Source: Selaginella moellendorffii (lineage: Eukaryota > Streptophyta > Lycopodiopsida > Selaginellales > Selaginellaceae). Taken from it: a stretch of 64,000 nucleotides of DNA. A program made the translations under genes and the position numbers. Every line of letters starts with the position of its first letter. The first letter of the stretch is position 1. The stretch is taken from contig NW_003314262.1 in assembly GCF_000143415.4 (NCBI RefSeq), forward strand, positions 235,255 to 299,254. The letters run 5' to 3'. This document shows, one piece after another, positions 11,551 to 23,689 of the stretch. Under the pieces are notes generated by a model, which worked only from the letters and a program-made list of their open reading frames with translations, had not been told where the DNA came from and searched no databases.

Positions 11551-13349
11551 TGTAAGCGACTAATTTTTCCATTCTACTTTAGTCACTTAACCACACCTCC
11601 AACCACTTGGAGGAGTCTCATTCACAACCTCCATAAGTCCCATTCAGGACTTGGGGCTTGCTAGCCCCGAGAATGGCATCCATGCCACTCAACCTTTGCA
11701 CTTGGTCCAAGTGCTCCACGTGTCCGATCCCATGACCGACACCCAAAGGTACCACTGACATCTCGGCCCGTTACGCTAAGGCCATGCCCATTCACCTTTG
11801 CTGCGCAAATGGTCCAATACCACTTGCATCACCATCCCGTCTCTCCAAGACTGGGCCATCTGTCTACGAGGGGTCATCCTGGATCCACTCCTTAGCATCC
11901 TTAGGATGCCCACAGACCTGGGGAATCGCCTTCCCCAAAGTCCCTTTGTCAGTTCCTACCAAGTCCCTTTCTGCCCCTGGCCGTGTTTGCCAACACTACC
12001 ACTGGATCGAGGCCCACAGGCCCGACCACTAAGTCCCACAGTCCTCTGGGACTTCCTCACCACACGACTGTGTCCTTGGTCACTACCCCAAAGGACTGCT
12101 CCTCTTCCTTTCCACAGTCTGGGCCTTTGGGACGACATTTCGGAACACCGTGGCCTTACGCGAGCCACCTGGGTACTCTCCCCACCTATCGCCTTTAGGT
12201 GCTCTAGCCATGGGCTTAGAGCGAGGTTCCGTTGAGCCACGCCTGGTATCCAAGTAGGTAGTGCCACCCACACTTGGACTGGGAGCATCGGCAAGTCGAT
12301 CTCCCGGGGGAACTAGAGCCGGCTCTTAAACACTTCACCAAGCTACCCCACTTGTCGGTCCGTATTCACTCTAGTCTTGGACTTCCCAGTGGTCAGTTCA
12401 TCACCCAACACTGGGTCTGGCCTTCCTGGGCCAAACTGGCCTTTCCTGGCCAAACTGGCTCCACTGCAGTCCTCCCCCTTACTATACTTTTGGAGCTCAC
12501 CAAACCCCCCAGGGTCTGGGAGACGAACGCTTTGGGCTTTCACCCTCTCAGGCTCCGGACTCGGACTCGGACTCGGACTCGGACTCGGATTCGGATTTGG
12601 ACTCGGACTCGGGCTCGGGCTCGGTCTCGGCCTCGGCCTCGGTCTCGGTCTCGGTCCCGATCTCGGTCTCGGTCTCGGTCTCGGTCCCGGTCTCGGTCTC
12701 GACTTCGGACTCCATCTCGGACTCCATCTCGGACTCCATCTCGGACTCCATCTCGGGTCCATCTCGGGTCCATCTCGGACTCCATCTCGGACTCCATCTC
12801 GGACTCCATCTCGTGTCCATCTCGGACTCCATCTCGGACTCCATTTCGGGTCCATCTCGGACTCCATCTCGGACTCCATTTCGGGTCCATCTCGGGTCCA
12901 TCTCGGACTCCATCTCGGACTCCATCTCGGACTCCATCTCGGGTCCATCTCGGACTCCATCTCGGACTCCATCTCGGACTCCATCTCGGGTCCATCTCGG
13001 GTCCATCTCGGACTCCATCTCGGACTCCATTTCGGGTCCATCTCGGGTCCATCTCGGACTCCACTTCGGACTCCAACTCGGGTCCACCTCGGACTCCACT
13101 TCGGACTCCATCTCGGACACTCCCACGTGTCATGTGTTGGTCCTTTTGGGTCCCTTTTTGGAGCCTCGCCTTTTGCTCGCTTCGTGCTCGTTCCTCGAGC
13201 ACTTCGTTGGGAGTTCCACTCCCGCTCTTGACTTTTCAAGTCGGAGCTTTTGGTCCAAACGTGTTACGCTCGTTTGGCTCTCGCTTCGGCCACTACCATG
13301 TGGCGCCCTTCCGGCTCCACTTTGGGGCCTAGGGATTTTGTGTCTCACA
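11551..13349 (-). repeat. LARD-1 3' LTR
   Basis: 1,799 bp. It has TG...CA termini on the element strand (plus-strand ends TGTAAGCG and GTCTCACA) and contains the 12-bp satellite at about 12553-13118. Next to the satellite lies the shared core block (about 12481-12550). Confidence 0.93.
12553..13118. repeat. 12-bp satellite inside the LARD LTR
   Basis: Tandem units of about 12 bp (CTCGGACTCCAT on the plus strand, i.e. GAGTCCGAGATG on the element strand), grading into GGACTC hexamers at one end. Because the unit length is a multiple of three and lacks stops in most frames, it produces long open frames such as poly-(SD), poly-(RT), poly-(LG) and poly-(MESE). These have no other protein features and should not be annotated as genes. 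Equivalent arrays lie at about 18389-18975, 39583-40145, 41560-42022 and 47368-47905. Confidence 0.95.
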
Positions 13350-16300
13350 ACTCCACCACCCATAGACGAAGTTCGATGTCCTCATCGAACGGTAAACCCT
13401 TTCATAAAGTAACACCCACACGTGTTACCATTTCCATCCTTGGCACCTAGCCAATCTTTGTCTATGGTTTGACATCAAAGGCTCACCATGCCTTGTCCAT
13501 CCTTTAAGGAGTGTAGTCTCTCCAACTTAGAGACTGATTGGACCACATGTAATGGTTCTCCCCTTTTATTGGTTTAGTTCTCGCTAAACCTCTTAGAGAC
13601 CCTTCTCTAAGTCAATCCCACTACTCCTTCTCGAGTAGTCTCAATTTCCATCTATTGAATGTTTGCACCTTGGAACTTTTACTCTTTTGACTTTTTGGGA
13701 GTCAATTTCCTAGGTGTCTCCAACACCTTGCATTGCACAGATTGTGCAACTCCACTTCCCTATCCTAGGAAGTTCATTACTTGAGGGCACCATCATCCTC
13801 TCTTCTATTTCGTGCCACCTTGGGCACTAAGTTCCATTTATCATACTTTGTGCTAAGGCTGTCCATGGCCCTATCATTTGGCTACCTTACCGCTCCCTCA
13901 CTTGGAGTCTTTACTTCGCCAAATTGGAGCACTTAGGAATCCGTCCTTGAAAGTCCGCTTCCTTTCCCACAAGCTGTTAGCATCGAACACATTAGTGTTC
14001 CTTGGCTAACTTTGCCATTTGGATCCCTTCCATTAAATTCCATGGCCCAAACTTTGGCCACTAGTCCTTTGCTCCTATCCTTGATTGTTGCACCCAGCAA
14101 CATCGGATCGCTACCTCCATTTTTGAGGTATCCTTTCGGTTCCATAGCAAAGACTCTTCTTTGCCAAGTCCGGAGGATGTTCACCCCTAGTATGTCTCTT
14201 TAGCATATTCTGCTATGGGCTCTATCCATGGCCCAACTTCGTGACCCTCCCATGGGTCTTTTATAGAGACTATTTTCCTCGGACTCACTATGCCATCGGA
14301 CGGACATAGTTTATTTCCCTTAGGTGCTCTTCCCACTTGGTCATCGCGACCAAGCCACACCATCTTAAACAGTTCAATTTCAACATTTTGAACCAGGAAC
14401 TTCATTCCTTAGCCAACCAAGGACCTTGTCCTTATCTGGCCATAAGATCACCTAGTGATCTCACCTTGGCACCTTAACAGAGTTGCCAAGAGGTACTTGG
14501 TCTTCTAGACCTCCAAGTTGTTGACTATAACCCCGGGGGCATCCCCCACACTTGGCGGTGCACCCAAGCTAGCCCTTACGGCCAAGGGTTCATAGCAACT
14601 GAGATTAGGTGTCCCCATCTCACTCACCACGACCTTGGTGCCACTTGCACCAAAGCGTTCAAGTTAGATATGCCGAGCTTTCACACTAAGCAATCTAACC
14701 GTGCATCACGACTCCGAGGCATCCCTCGCTTGGCGGTGTGCCCAAACCAGTCTCCCCACTGAGAGTCCATGACCACCGATATATGAGTGTCCTCATATTC
14801 CAAACCATCACCACGCCCTAGCGATTTGGGACTCGAACCCAAGCACTAGAGGGTCGGGACTCGAACCCAACCTCCGTATATGCATCTACGGACGGCATCA
14901 CACTAGATGCCTGGCGTGACTCCCCACGCCGGTGCACCAACTTATTTTTAAAGCGCGCTATAGATCACAGCTTAGGAACCTGGTTCCTCCACACTGCCAA
15001 GTCCTCTCACTTGACATGTCTGTGATCATGCATGGACTCCTCCATGCTCGGCCCCATGGCCCACCCTTTTTGAAGTTATCAAATTCAACTAGGGTATTTG
15101 TTCCCCTGACGTGCCAATCTCACTTGGCAAGTCCTCCGACCATTGTAACATGGTTCCTGCATAAGCGTGAAAGTCCTTGACCATCGACTTTCGTTCAAAG
15201 CCCTCTCTTTGAACACTTGGGAACTACTTCCCTAACCTTGATAACCTTGCCTCATGGCAAGCTTCAAGACCACGCTTCTGCTGCGCCACTCTGATTTCGC
15301 GCGTTCCATGAACCATTTACACTTGGCCTTTCTAGGTACTACGCTACCTAGAATCGTCTTTGGGAACTTTGAAGGAACTCTGTCCCTCAGCTTGCTAAGG
15401 CCTCCCCTTTCGCAAGCTTTATAGTTGCCATATAGTCTAACATGGACAATTCCATATTTTAGACTCTCCATGGTATCACGGTTGCTAGCAACAACATCCT
15501 CGAGCACCCTCTTGATTCTCCACTCCCAACTTTCATAACCACTGTTGGATATGCCCTTTGATTTCTATGGTTCAGTTCCATCCCAACACTACTTGCCTTT
15601 GGCTTCACACCTTTCCTTCGGTCATTCTCCTCCAGACCAGGAGGATAGCTTTGCACTTTCTATCATGCCTTAGCAAGTATTCTTAGGGATGAACCTACTC
15701 AATAGCCCAGGGAGTGGTTCCTCAATCCGGGTATGCTCAGCTTATAATCCCACACACTGGGGTTACATTGTTGCTTATGGGCCTTTACATGCCCATCACT
15801 AGCCTTGCCAAAATTCCATTTTTGGCTTTGTCCAACTTGGGTAGACAGTCCTCTCCTGTCTCCGCAACCTTGGACATTTGGATAACACCTTCTATCCATC
15901 ATTCGCTAAGGACTTAGTCCCTTGAGCTTTATCCATTGCTCTTGCGATATCAAACACCACCTTCTGGTGTTCTAGAGTGTTCGGGTGTCCCAATGATGGC
16001 TTTCTTGACAATGAGTATTTCCTTTTATGACATTGACTTACTATATCGCAACATAAGAAACTTATCCCCCGTAAGGGTATATCCGACTTCCCTATACTAG
16101 AAGTCTTGGGTAGCTACCTTCTACCCGTTTAATCAGTTATTTTGCACCTCTTGCTTAGTTGCCTCATAGTTGTCAAGTCCTACAACTCATTGCTTGGTGC
16201 TTTCACACCTCCATCACTATCTGGGTCACCACACTCCAACTGCATGCTCTGCAGCTTAAGCTATGCCATTCCCATTTCCATTGGGATTCCTTTGGCAAGG

Positions 16301-17400
16301 GGTTCTCATGAACCCACCAACATAGCCTCAAGGTATCACACCTTGGCACATTTGGTGTCTCCACACCATCGGCTCCACGAGCCTACCTCTATGACATTTC
16401 CCTTTGTGTCTAAGTCTTTGCCAAGACCAACACCGCTCTTTCTCATGCCAACCATCTGTTAGCACTGCCCCATAGAGGTCACACACAACTTTATGTCAAA
16501 GTTGTTTTCTTCTGGGAACACCTTTCCCATAACTTTAGCATGGCACATTTTGCCATCGATGAGATACTCTCTGTTCTCATCCTTGGATCCTATGATCCCC
16601 CCCCATCCTTTGTGGGGTACAACGCACCTCAGTCCAAATGCTTCATTCAGTCCTTTTTAGGACTCTACTTGAGTCGTCTAGCAGTTTTGGACTTGGTTAA
16701 TCCACCGACCCGTAAGGTTCTACTTGTGAGGCACTAGCTCACTGGAATACACATCTTGCATTCCGGTCCTACTCAAAAGGACTATTTTCACAAGTGTTAC
16801 TCCGACACTTGATTTTGTTCTCTGGGGGCAACCTTTGCCCCTTAGGACTACTTGTCCATGTGATGAGAACACCAACTCATCCACTTAATACACCCCCAAC
16901 TCCTGGGGTTGTTCCAGCATTTATTAGAGGTAGCCCCGGCTACCTTTTCAAGGACTTGAGTCCTATTCCGTATTTGACCTTCCACGGTCATTACCTTTGG
17001 TCTCACATTCATGAGCACCAACCTCAACTATATGAGGATAATCTTGTGACTCCTTTATTGTTTTGGAGTCTCTATCTTTCCCGTGATCCCAACTTTAGTT
17101 GTTTACCACAACAACCTTCGCCAATTTGCTGAGACAAATGCTCATCTGGATCACATCCTCAACTCAATGAGGAAAACCTTGCACTGTTCCCAAGATCCCA
17201 AAGTCGTTCCATTATTGGCCCTTTTCTATCCACCACCTCGTCTACAAGTTCACACATGAACTGTAATGGAGAGCCATGTCTTCCAGACTTGCTACTCCTC
17301 AAGGATAGGCCCACTCCTCGGACCTTCCGATGCCAACACTAGTGGTGATATACTTGAGCACCAATAAAAGTCAGACTAAGGAACAGCTCTGATACCAAAT
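13350..17400 (-). other. LARD-1 internal region, no coding capacity seen
   Basis: 4.05 kb between the LTRs. The longest open frames are about 110 codons and show no gag, protease, RT or integrase motif. The same sequence recurs at 43031-47130, and in pieces at 41123-41336, 48885-49805 and 50933-52675. The part near the 3' LTR carries two T-arm-like hairpins (14826-14842 and 14852-14872) and a TCCGTA/TACGGA inverted repeat just beyond (14873-14892). Confidence 0.85.
17386..17397 (-). other. Primer binding site (initiator tRNA-Met type) of LARD-1
   Basis: The minus strand reads TGGTATCAGAGC, starting three bases after the end of the 5' LTR. This is the classic plant LTR-retrotransposon site complementary to the 3' end of initiator tRNA-Met. 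It fixes the element's orientation. Confidence 0.93.
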
Positions 17401-19205
17401 TGTAAGCGACTAATTTTTCCATTCTACTTTAGTCACTTAACCACACCTCCGACCACTTGGAGGAGTCTCATTCACAACCTCCATAAGTCCCATTCAGGAC
17501 TTGGGGCTTGCTAGCCCCGAGAATGGCATCCATGCCACTCAACCTTTGCACTTGGTCCAAGTGCTCCACGTGTCCGATCCCAAGGTACCACTGACATCTC
17601 GGCCCGTTACGCTAAGGCCATGCCCATTCACCTTTGCTGCGCAAATGGTCCAATACCACTTGCATCACCATCCCGTCTCTCCAAGACTGGGCCATCTGTC
17701 TACGAGGGGTCATCCTGGATCCACTCCTTAGCATCCTTAGGATGCCCACAGACCTGGGGAATCGCCTTCCCCAAAGTCCCTTTGTCAGTTCCTACCAAGT
17801 CCCTTTCTGCCCCTGGCCGTGTTTGCCAACACTACCACTGGATCGAGGCCCACAGGCCCGACCACTAAGTCCCACGGTCCTCTGGGACTTCCTCACCACA
17901 CGACTGTGTCCTTGGTCACTACCCCAGAGGACTGCTCCTCTTCCTTTCCACAGTCTGGGCCTTTGGGACGACATTTCGGAACACCGTGGCCTTACGCGAG
18001 CCACCTGGGTACTCTCCCCACCTATCGCCTTTAGGTGCTCTAGCCATGGGCTTAAAGCGAGGTTCCATTGAGCCATGCCTGGTATCCAAGTAGGTAGTGC
18101 CACCCACACTTGGACTGGGAGCATCGGCCAGTCGATCTCCCGGGGGAACTAGAGCCGGCTCTTGAACACTTCACCAAGCTACCCCACTTGTCGGTCCGTA
18201 TTCACTCTAGTCTTGGACTTCCCAGTGGTCAGTTCATCACCCAACACTGGGTCTGGCCTTCCTGGGCCAAACTGGCCTTTCCTGGCCAAACTGGCTCCAC
18301 TGCAGTCCTCCCCCTTACTATACTTTTGGAGCTCACCAAACCCCCCAGGGTCTGGGAGACGAACGCTTTGGGCTTTCACCCTCTCAGGCTCCGGACTCGG
18401 ACTCGGACTCGGACTCGGACTCGGACTCGGATTCGGATTCGGACTCGGACTCGGGCTCGGGCTCGGTCTCGGTCTCGGCCTCGGTCTCGGTCTCGGTCCC
18501 GATCTCGGTCTCGGTCTCGGTCTCGGTCCCGGTCTCGGTCTCGACTTCGGACTCCATCTCGGACTCCATCTCGGACTCCATCTCGGACTCCATCTCGGAC
18601 TCCATCTCGGGTCCATCTCGGGTCCATCTCGGCAGCCAACTGTCTGTCCATCTCGGACTCCATCTCGGACTCCATCTCGGACTCCATCTCGGACTCCATC
18701 TCGGACTCCATCTCGGACTCCATCTCGGACTCCATTTCGGGTCCATCTCGAGTCCATCTCGGACTCCATCTCAGACTCCATCTCAGACTCCATCTCGGGT
18801 CCATCTCGGACTCCATCTCGGACTCCATCTCGGACTCCATCTCGGGTCCATCTCGGGTCCATCTCGGACTCCATCTCGGACTCCATTTCGGGTCCATCTC
18901 GGGTCCATCTCGGACTCCACTTCGGACTCCAACTCGGGTCCACCTCGGACTCCACTTCGGACTCCATCTCGGACACTCCCACGTGTCATGTGTTGGTCCT
19001 TTTGGGTCCCGTTTTGGAGCCTCGCCTTTTGCTCGTTTCGTGCTCGTTCCTCGAGCACTTCGTTGGGAGTTCCACTCCCGCTCTTGACTTTTCAAGTCGG
19101 AGCTTTTGGTCCAAACGTGTTACGCTCGTTTGGCTCTCGCTTCGGCCACTACCATGTGGCGCCCTTCCGGCTCCACTTTGGGGCCTAGGGATTTTGTGTC
19201 TCACA
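17401..19205 (-). repeat. LARD-1 5' LTR
   Basis: 1,805 bp, near-identical to the LTR at 11551. It lacks 14 bp near 17580 that are present in the partner, and it carries a private insertion (GCAGCCAACTGTCTGTCC, near 18634) inside the satellite, whose unit count and order also differ from the partner. Confidence 0.93.
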
Positions 19206-19210
19206 AGAAA

Positions 19211-20327
19211 CTCATTCGTTGACTTGCACTTGCTAGTGTTGAGAACCCTTGCGATATTGAGCTTGGTCCCTCAATATCCGCAAGATGATAGCTTACCGTG
19301 TCTACCAAACACCCTCACTATCATGCCTTTTGTGTTAGTACCATTCGGTTCCAATTGCTATCATTTAATACCACATAAGCTCCCTAGGATTATCAATAGA
19401 TTTTAAATTCCTTTTTCACATCAAGTCATCCACTTTATACTCCACAGGTGGACAATGATGGGAGTTGTAGTACCGTTGTTGTCCCACTTGTATGCAGCCT
19501 AATTGTTTAGCAAACTCTACCTAAACAAGTGGAAGAATGCTTATCAAATATTGATCCCACGACCTAGCATCGGCAGCTCATAGCAATCACGAAAGTAAAC
19601 CTAGCTCCATTGGTAATATTGGATCATGACCATATATTATAAAAAATATCTAGATTTGCTCATTTGACATATTTACAGAATATAAAGATTGTCTTGAACA
19701 CAATGGTGTTCGTCCCATGTCCAAATTTGCAATCTAAAGATATTCCATATTTAGTAAGTTTCAAGCTTGTCCCAGAGACTAACTCCTGGTACTAAGGGAG
19801 GCTTGGGGTGAAAACCCAAAGGGTGTGTTCCTGGGGGAGGGGGTTCCAAATGTATAGTAGGGATAGTGGGTAGGTTGGGCATGGCCAACTAACCTGAGGC
19901 ATAGTTTAGCTCCCACTTATATGCCTATCATTGTTCTATATACAGTTCCCAAGTTCCATACCATACTAGTTAGTGGAATACCCATATCCTTGTGTTAGGC
20001 CACCGGTATATTGAAATAGTTCCAAACTCCGTTTGGCTCTGTTTTACATGTGGGATATTGGATGCTCTAGGATTGTTCCAAGTCACTCTACGCTCCTGTC
20101 CCTTTGCTCCTTGGGATGTACACTCGGGAGTCATTTCGTGCTTCAGTGCCAACGCTCTTTAGCTCCATGCTTGGGAGTTTGGCATCGTTCTTTAGTTTAG
20201 TGGCCCAAGGCTTTGAAACTTGGGTTCCACTCTGCTGTCCTTTGGACACATGGCATATGGCATATGGCATATGACATGTGGCACATGGAGGGTTTATGTT
20301 CCGCTTCGCATTTCCTTTGATACCAAA
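19211..20327 (-). repeat. Repeat family C, copy 1 (inverted relative to copies 2 and 3)
   Basis: Reads as the reverse complement of 32640-33320 in its left part (e.g. the block around 19240-19350, and 19790-19860 with GGGTGAAAACCCAAAGGGTGTGTTCCT) and of 25030-25470 in its right part (19990-20300). Its end carries TGATACCA (20318-20325), which is TGGTATCA on the minus strand, next to TGTAGCAC at 20328. That looks like a primer site beside an LTR edge, suggesting C is also an LTR retroelement. LARD-1 inserted immediately to its left. Confidence 0.65.
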
Positions 20328-21795
20328 TGTAGCACATATGGCTTTTACCCTTTATCCTATAGTGATTTAACATAGAATAACTAGCACGGGTTCAATTCCG
20401 TGGCTACTTAAAAATATAATATACCTTTGAGCAAGGTATATTTCTACCCCTAAATTTGAAAATCGTATATATTGGGCATCCATGCGTACGTCTTTCCTTT
20501 TGTGGAGCATCTTAGACGAAGGTATCCACCGTGGGACTATGGTACGGGTGGATGACTAGTTGCTTCACATAAAATAGTTAATCTATATAATGGAAGGATT
20601 GGTAGATTAAATGTGGAAATGGAAGTGTTAGTTCCCTTTGGCTCAGTAGGGGTTGCTAGTCAATAGTCAATAAAAACATTGACATCTCTGAAGGGGAGGT
20701 GAATGTAGCACATGTGATCATGGGATGAGATTTAGATATACTATCACCGTGGATCCTTGGAACCTTAGGGGATAAATGGGGATAAAATAGCCACTAAAGG
20801 CTCTCTCATTAAGTAATTGCCGCTTTTCCAATTTGCTTAAGGGGAGAAAGATAAAGTGTGGATAAAGTAATTGAGTTGGATAGAGTCTGGAGTTGGTGTA
20901 AAAAAATGGTTGTTGCACTTTTCTAAAAGGGGTGACCTCTTGTGCCTTTCTTTTATAACATTGTGCTTGGTGGCAGGTTGCACCTTGCATTTCGTTAGAT
21001 TCTATGAGAATAGTGAGCTCTCATTGATCCTGGCTTAGTCTTGGTAGTCTTGTGCTTTGGTTGAGGATAGTGATGTTTAGCTTGATTATTTAAGGTTGAC
21101 ATGTTAGTACTCGTACTATAGCTTTGTCTATGAGGAGGTTGTGTACCAATATGAGTCCATCTCATGGTCTTCACTTTAGTTTTGACTGAGTGTTGATCAT
21201 GCATAGCTAGCCTCTTCAAGGTATGCTCAGAGTTATTGGCTATATGCATTAATGAGCTTATAGCGATTGAGTTGAATTCGAGTGGTCATTTAGTTCATGC
21301 TTGTCCATGAACTTTTATCTCGTACTTGAGGTATTACATTCATGTTGGATAAATATATGACTCGATAACATGAGTTTAGTGTTTGGGTCTTGTGAAGGCA
21401 AGTTAAAAAGTGATTTTTGGTTGCTTTGCAACTAGTAATTGCTTGTAAACTTCATTAAGGACTGTTGACACTTGCTTCACTTAATGATGATTTAGCAGTG
21501 ATAAATTTACTTTACTGGATGGTGTTGTGGAGGATCATGTCGTTAATCTTGCATGGTTTTTCATGTTGGCATGTTGACTCTACCTTTGTCGATATCATTT
21601 GGTTACGTTTAGTCTGTGGTGTTAGATTTCATTGAGTCTTGGATGTGGTGATTCACTTCTTGATGATATGTTATATATAGCCGAATATTGTTGAAGAATT
21701 GGTCTCAGATACTACGTATAATATTTTTAACTTTGGTTAGTTTAGTTGCTAGAGAGCTTTGAGTGGTGATTCATTCTTGCTTTTTTTTAGCTTTG
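20328..21795. other. Unassigned repeat-rich DNA, possible LTR start
   Basis: Begins with TGTAGCACATATGG next to a primer-site-like motif and has a second TGTAGCACATG at about 20706. It may be an LTR of family C, but I could not define a second boundary. No coding motif was seen. Confidence 0.35.
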
Positions 21796-23688
21796 TGTAA
21801 GCCATAAATTTTTCCTTTCCAATTTGCCAGCTTACCTCGTCTATCTGACCAACACTACCTTGGCTTGTGCTAAGTTCCCTTGCCAAGGTTCCTGCCTATT
21901 GTACCAGCTCCTACTTGGTCCTACTTGGTTTTAACTACTCACTGCATGAGCAACGAAGCGTCAGCCATCCATCCACGGATTCCCAAATCTCTCCCAATCC
22001 CCCTCCCCGGGTTAGACTGGACTTAAGGTTCGACTACACTTCCCGTAGGCACAAGCAGCCAAGCACACCAAGCTTCTAGATTCCTAACATCCCTTGGTAC
22101 AACAAGACTTGATCATGGGACCCTCTAAATCCCAAGCCTTGGGTGTAACACTTGCATCGGGACATCGGGGCGAAACACTGTGGCTTAACGGCCTAGTATG
22201 GGTACGTCTACCCCCCCCACTTCCATCCCGAAGGGAAGGCCTAAGCCCCTAGGAAAGGTGAGGACCAATGAGCCACAAGGTACTCAAGTGGGGCACCACT
22301 CCACATGAGCTGGGAGCACCGCAGTCGGTTTCCCTTTCGGGAGTGGGAGCTGCTCTTGAGCACTTTCTCGGGTGGCCCATTCGGCACCACCCGAGTCCAT
22401 GCTCACTCCCACCCAAGGCCCTTCAGCCCTAGTCTCAACCTCAAGTCAGTTTGGAAGCACCACTGGAGAGTTCCTTCAAGACTGGTTCCTAGACCTCACT
22501 ATCCTTACTATACTTTTGGAACCCCCTATAGCCCCCCTGGGAGACGCACATTTTGGGCTTTCACCCCTTGATTTGTATTAGTACTCAGACTCGGTCTTAG
22601 ACTTGATCTTGGACTCGATCTCGGACCCGACTTCGGACTCGGTCTCGGACTCGATCTCGGACCTGACTTCGGACTCGATCTCGGACCTGATCTCGGACTT
22701 GACTTCGGACTCGACCTTGGACTCGGTCTTGGACCCGATCTTGGATCTCGGACTCTGTCTCAAACTCGGTCTCCGAGTCGGCCTTGGATTCGATTCTGGA
22801 CTCTATCTCGAACTCGGTCTCAGAGTTGGTCTTGGACTCGATCTCAGACTCGGTCCCATCTGATGAACTCTTTATCATTTCGGTCATGCTTTCGAGGATC
22901 CTTTAGCCTACGACACCTTGGGGAGTTGGTTCCTTACAACTCTACCACCCATAGAAGAAGTTTGATGCCTATATCGAACGTCTCTTTTAAAATCCTACAA
23001 CTTGTTGACCATGTCTCTGAGGGCATCCCCCCACTTAGCGGTGTGCCTAAGTTAGCCTCCCCGGCCAAGAGCCCATGACAACGGAATATAGGTGTCCCTA
23101 TACCCCTCACCTCACCATGCCTTAGTATGGGGTTGGGACTTGAACCCAGCCTTGCTTTACTAGGGGGTTGGGACTCGAACCCAACCTCCATAGAATACGT
23201 CTATGGATTCGACATCCCCGCGGGGAGTCAGGCATAGTGCCCTACGCCTGGTCGACCTAGCTAACCCATGCTAATTAGCTTACTTTCGGCGTACCTTCGG
23301 GTCCCAACATATGCTATTGCTCAACTTCACAAATTGATACTTTAATTGAACTTTGCATAAGTACATAGAGTTTTGCCTTGCAGAAATTCCTCCACTAGAT
23401 CTCGCGTGTTCGCTAGGTTCTCCTCCGATTCCCATGTTGCTTCGCACTGTGGAAATCCTTTCCACTTCACATGGAACTCTCTCACCTCGTGTCCTTGTCG
23501 CTTGCTCTTGCGCGCATTGAGGATGGCCTCGACTTCGTATTCCTCCTCCCCTTGGATAACCTCAGGTAAAGGTCTTACTTGGTCCTTGGTGAAGCGGATC
23601 CTCAAAGTACGGCTTGAGTAAGTTCACATGGAACACTGGGTGCATCTTTGCCATCTCTCAAGGAAGTTGGAGACGATAAGCCACTTTA
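21796..23688 (-). mobile_element. Truncated chromovirus: 3' LTR plus 0.75 kb of internal sequence
   Basis: The LTR spans 21796-22938 (plus-strand ends TGTAAGCC and CCTTACA) and is the same family as 25879-26983. It is followed by the shared 3' non-coding region with a hairpin at 23166-23186, then a chromodomain remnant. Similarity to the copy at 26984-27728 stops abruptly near 23688, where an AT-rich inverted repeat begins. The 5' three-quarters of the element are missing. Confidence 0.85.
23342..23605 (-). pseudogene. Chromodomain fragment of a chromovirus integrase
   Basis: The minus-strand frame shows YEVEAILNARKS, VREFHVKWKGFPQCEATWE and EENLANTRDLVEEFLQ, a chromodomain with the conserved W-K-G / C-E-x-T-W-E core. 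It is near-identical to the one at 27386-27697 but cut off from the rest of pol. Confidence 0.9.
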
Positions 23689-23689
23689 T

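Larger units (their letters stand above)
11546..19210 (-). mobile_element. LARD-1: complete non-autonomous LTR retrotransposon with AGAAA target duplication
   Basis: The element itself is 11551-19205, transcribed on the minus strand. Its LTRs are 11551-13349 (3') and 17401-19205 (5'). Both begin TGTGAGACACAAAATCC and end CGCTTACA on the element strand. Identical 5-bp flanks AGAAA (11546-11550 and 19206-19210) mark the insertion. The primer binding site is next to the 5' LTR, and a G-rich polypurine-like tract (GGGTGGTGGAG) abuts the 3' LTR at about 13351-13361. The 4.05-kb interior has no gag-pol. This combination fits a LARD (large retrotransposon derivative). Outside the satellite the LTRs differ by only about ten substitutions by eye plus one 14-bp indel, so the insertion looks fairly young. 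Confidence 0.93.

Noticed and set aside
12553-13118. Possible CRISPR-like array because of short regular repeats.
   Set aside because: The 12-bp units are contiguous with no spacers, and the context is an LTR in a plant genome.
12274-13412. Long Ser-Asp, Arg-Thr and Leu-Gly repeat proteins on both strands (also at 18.1-19.4, 39.3-40.4, 41.3-42.3 and 47.1-48.0 kb).
   Set aside because: They are translations of a 12-bp satellite in the LTR; several frames are open at once and flanking residues translate LTR sequence.
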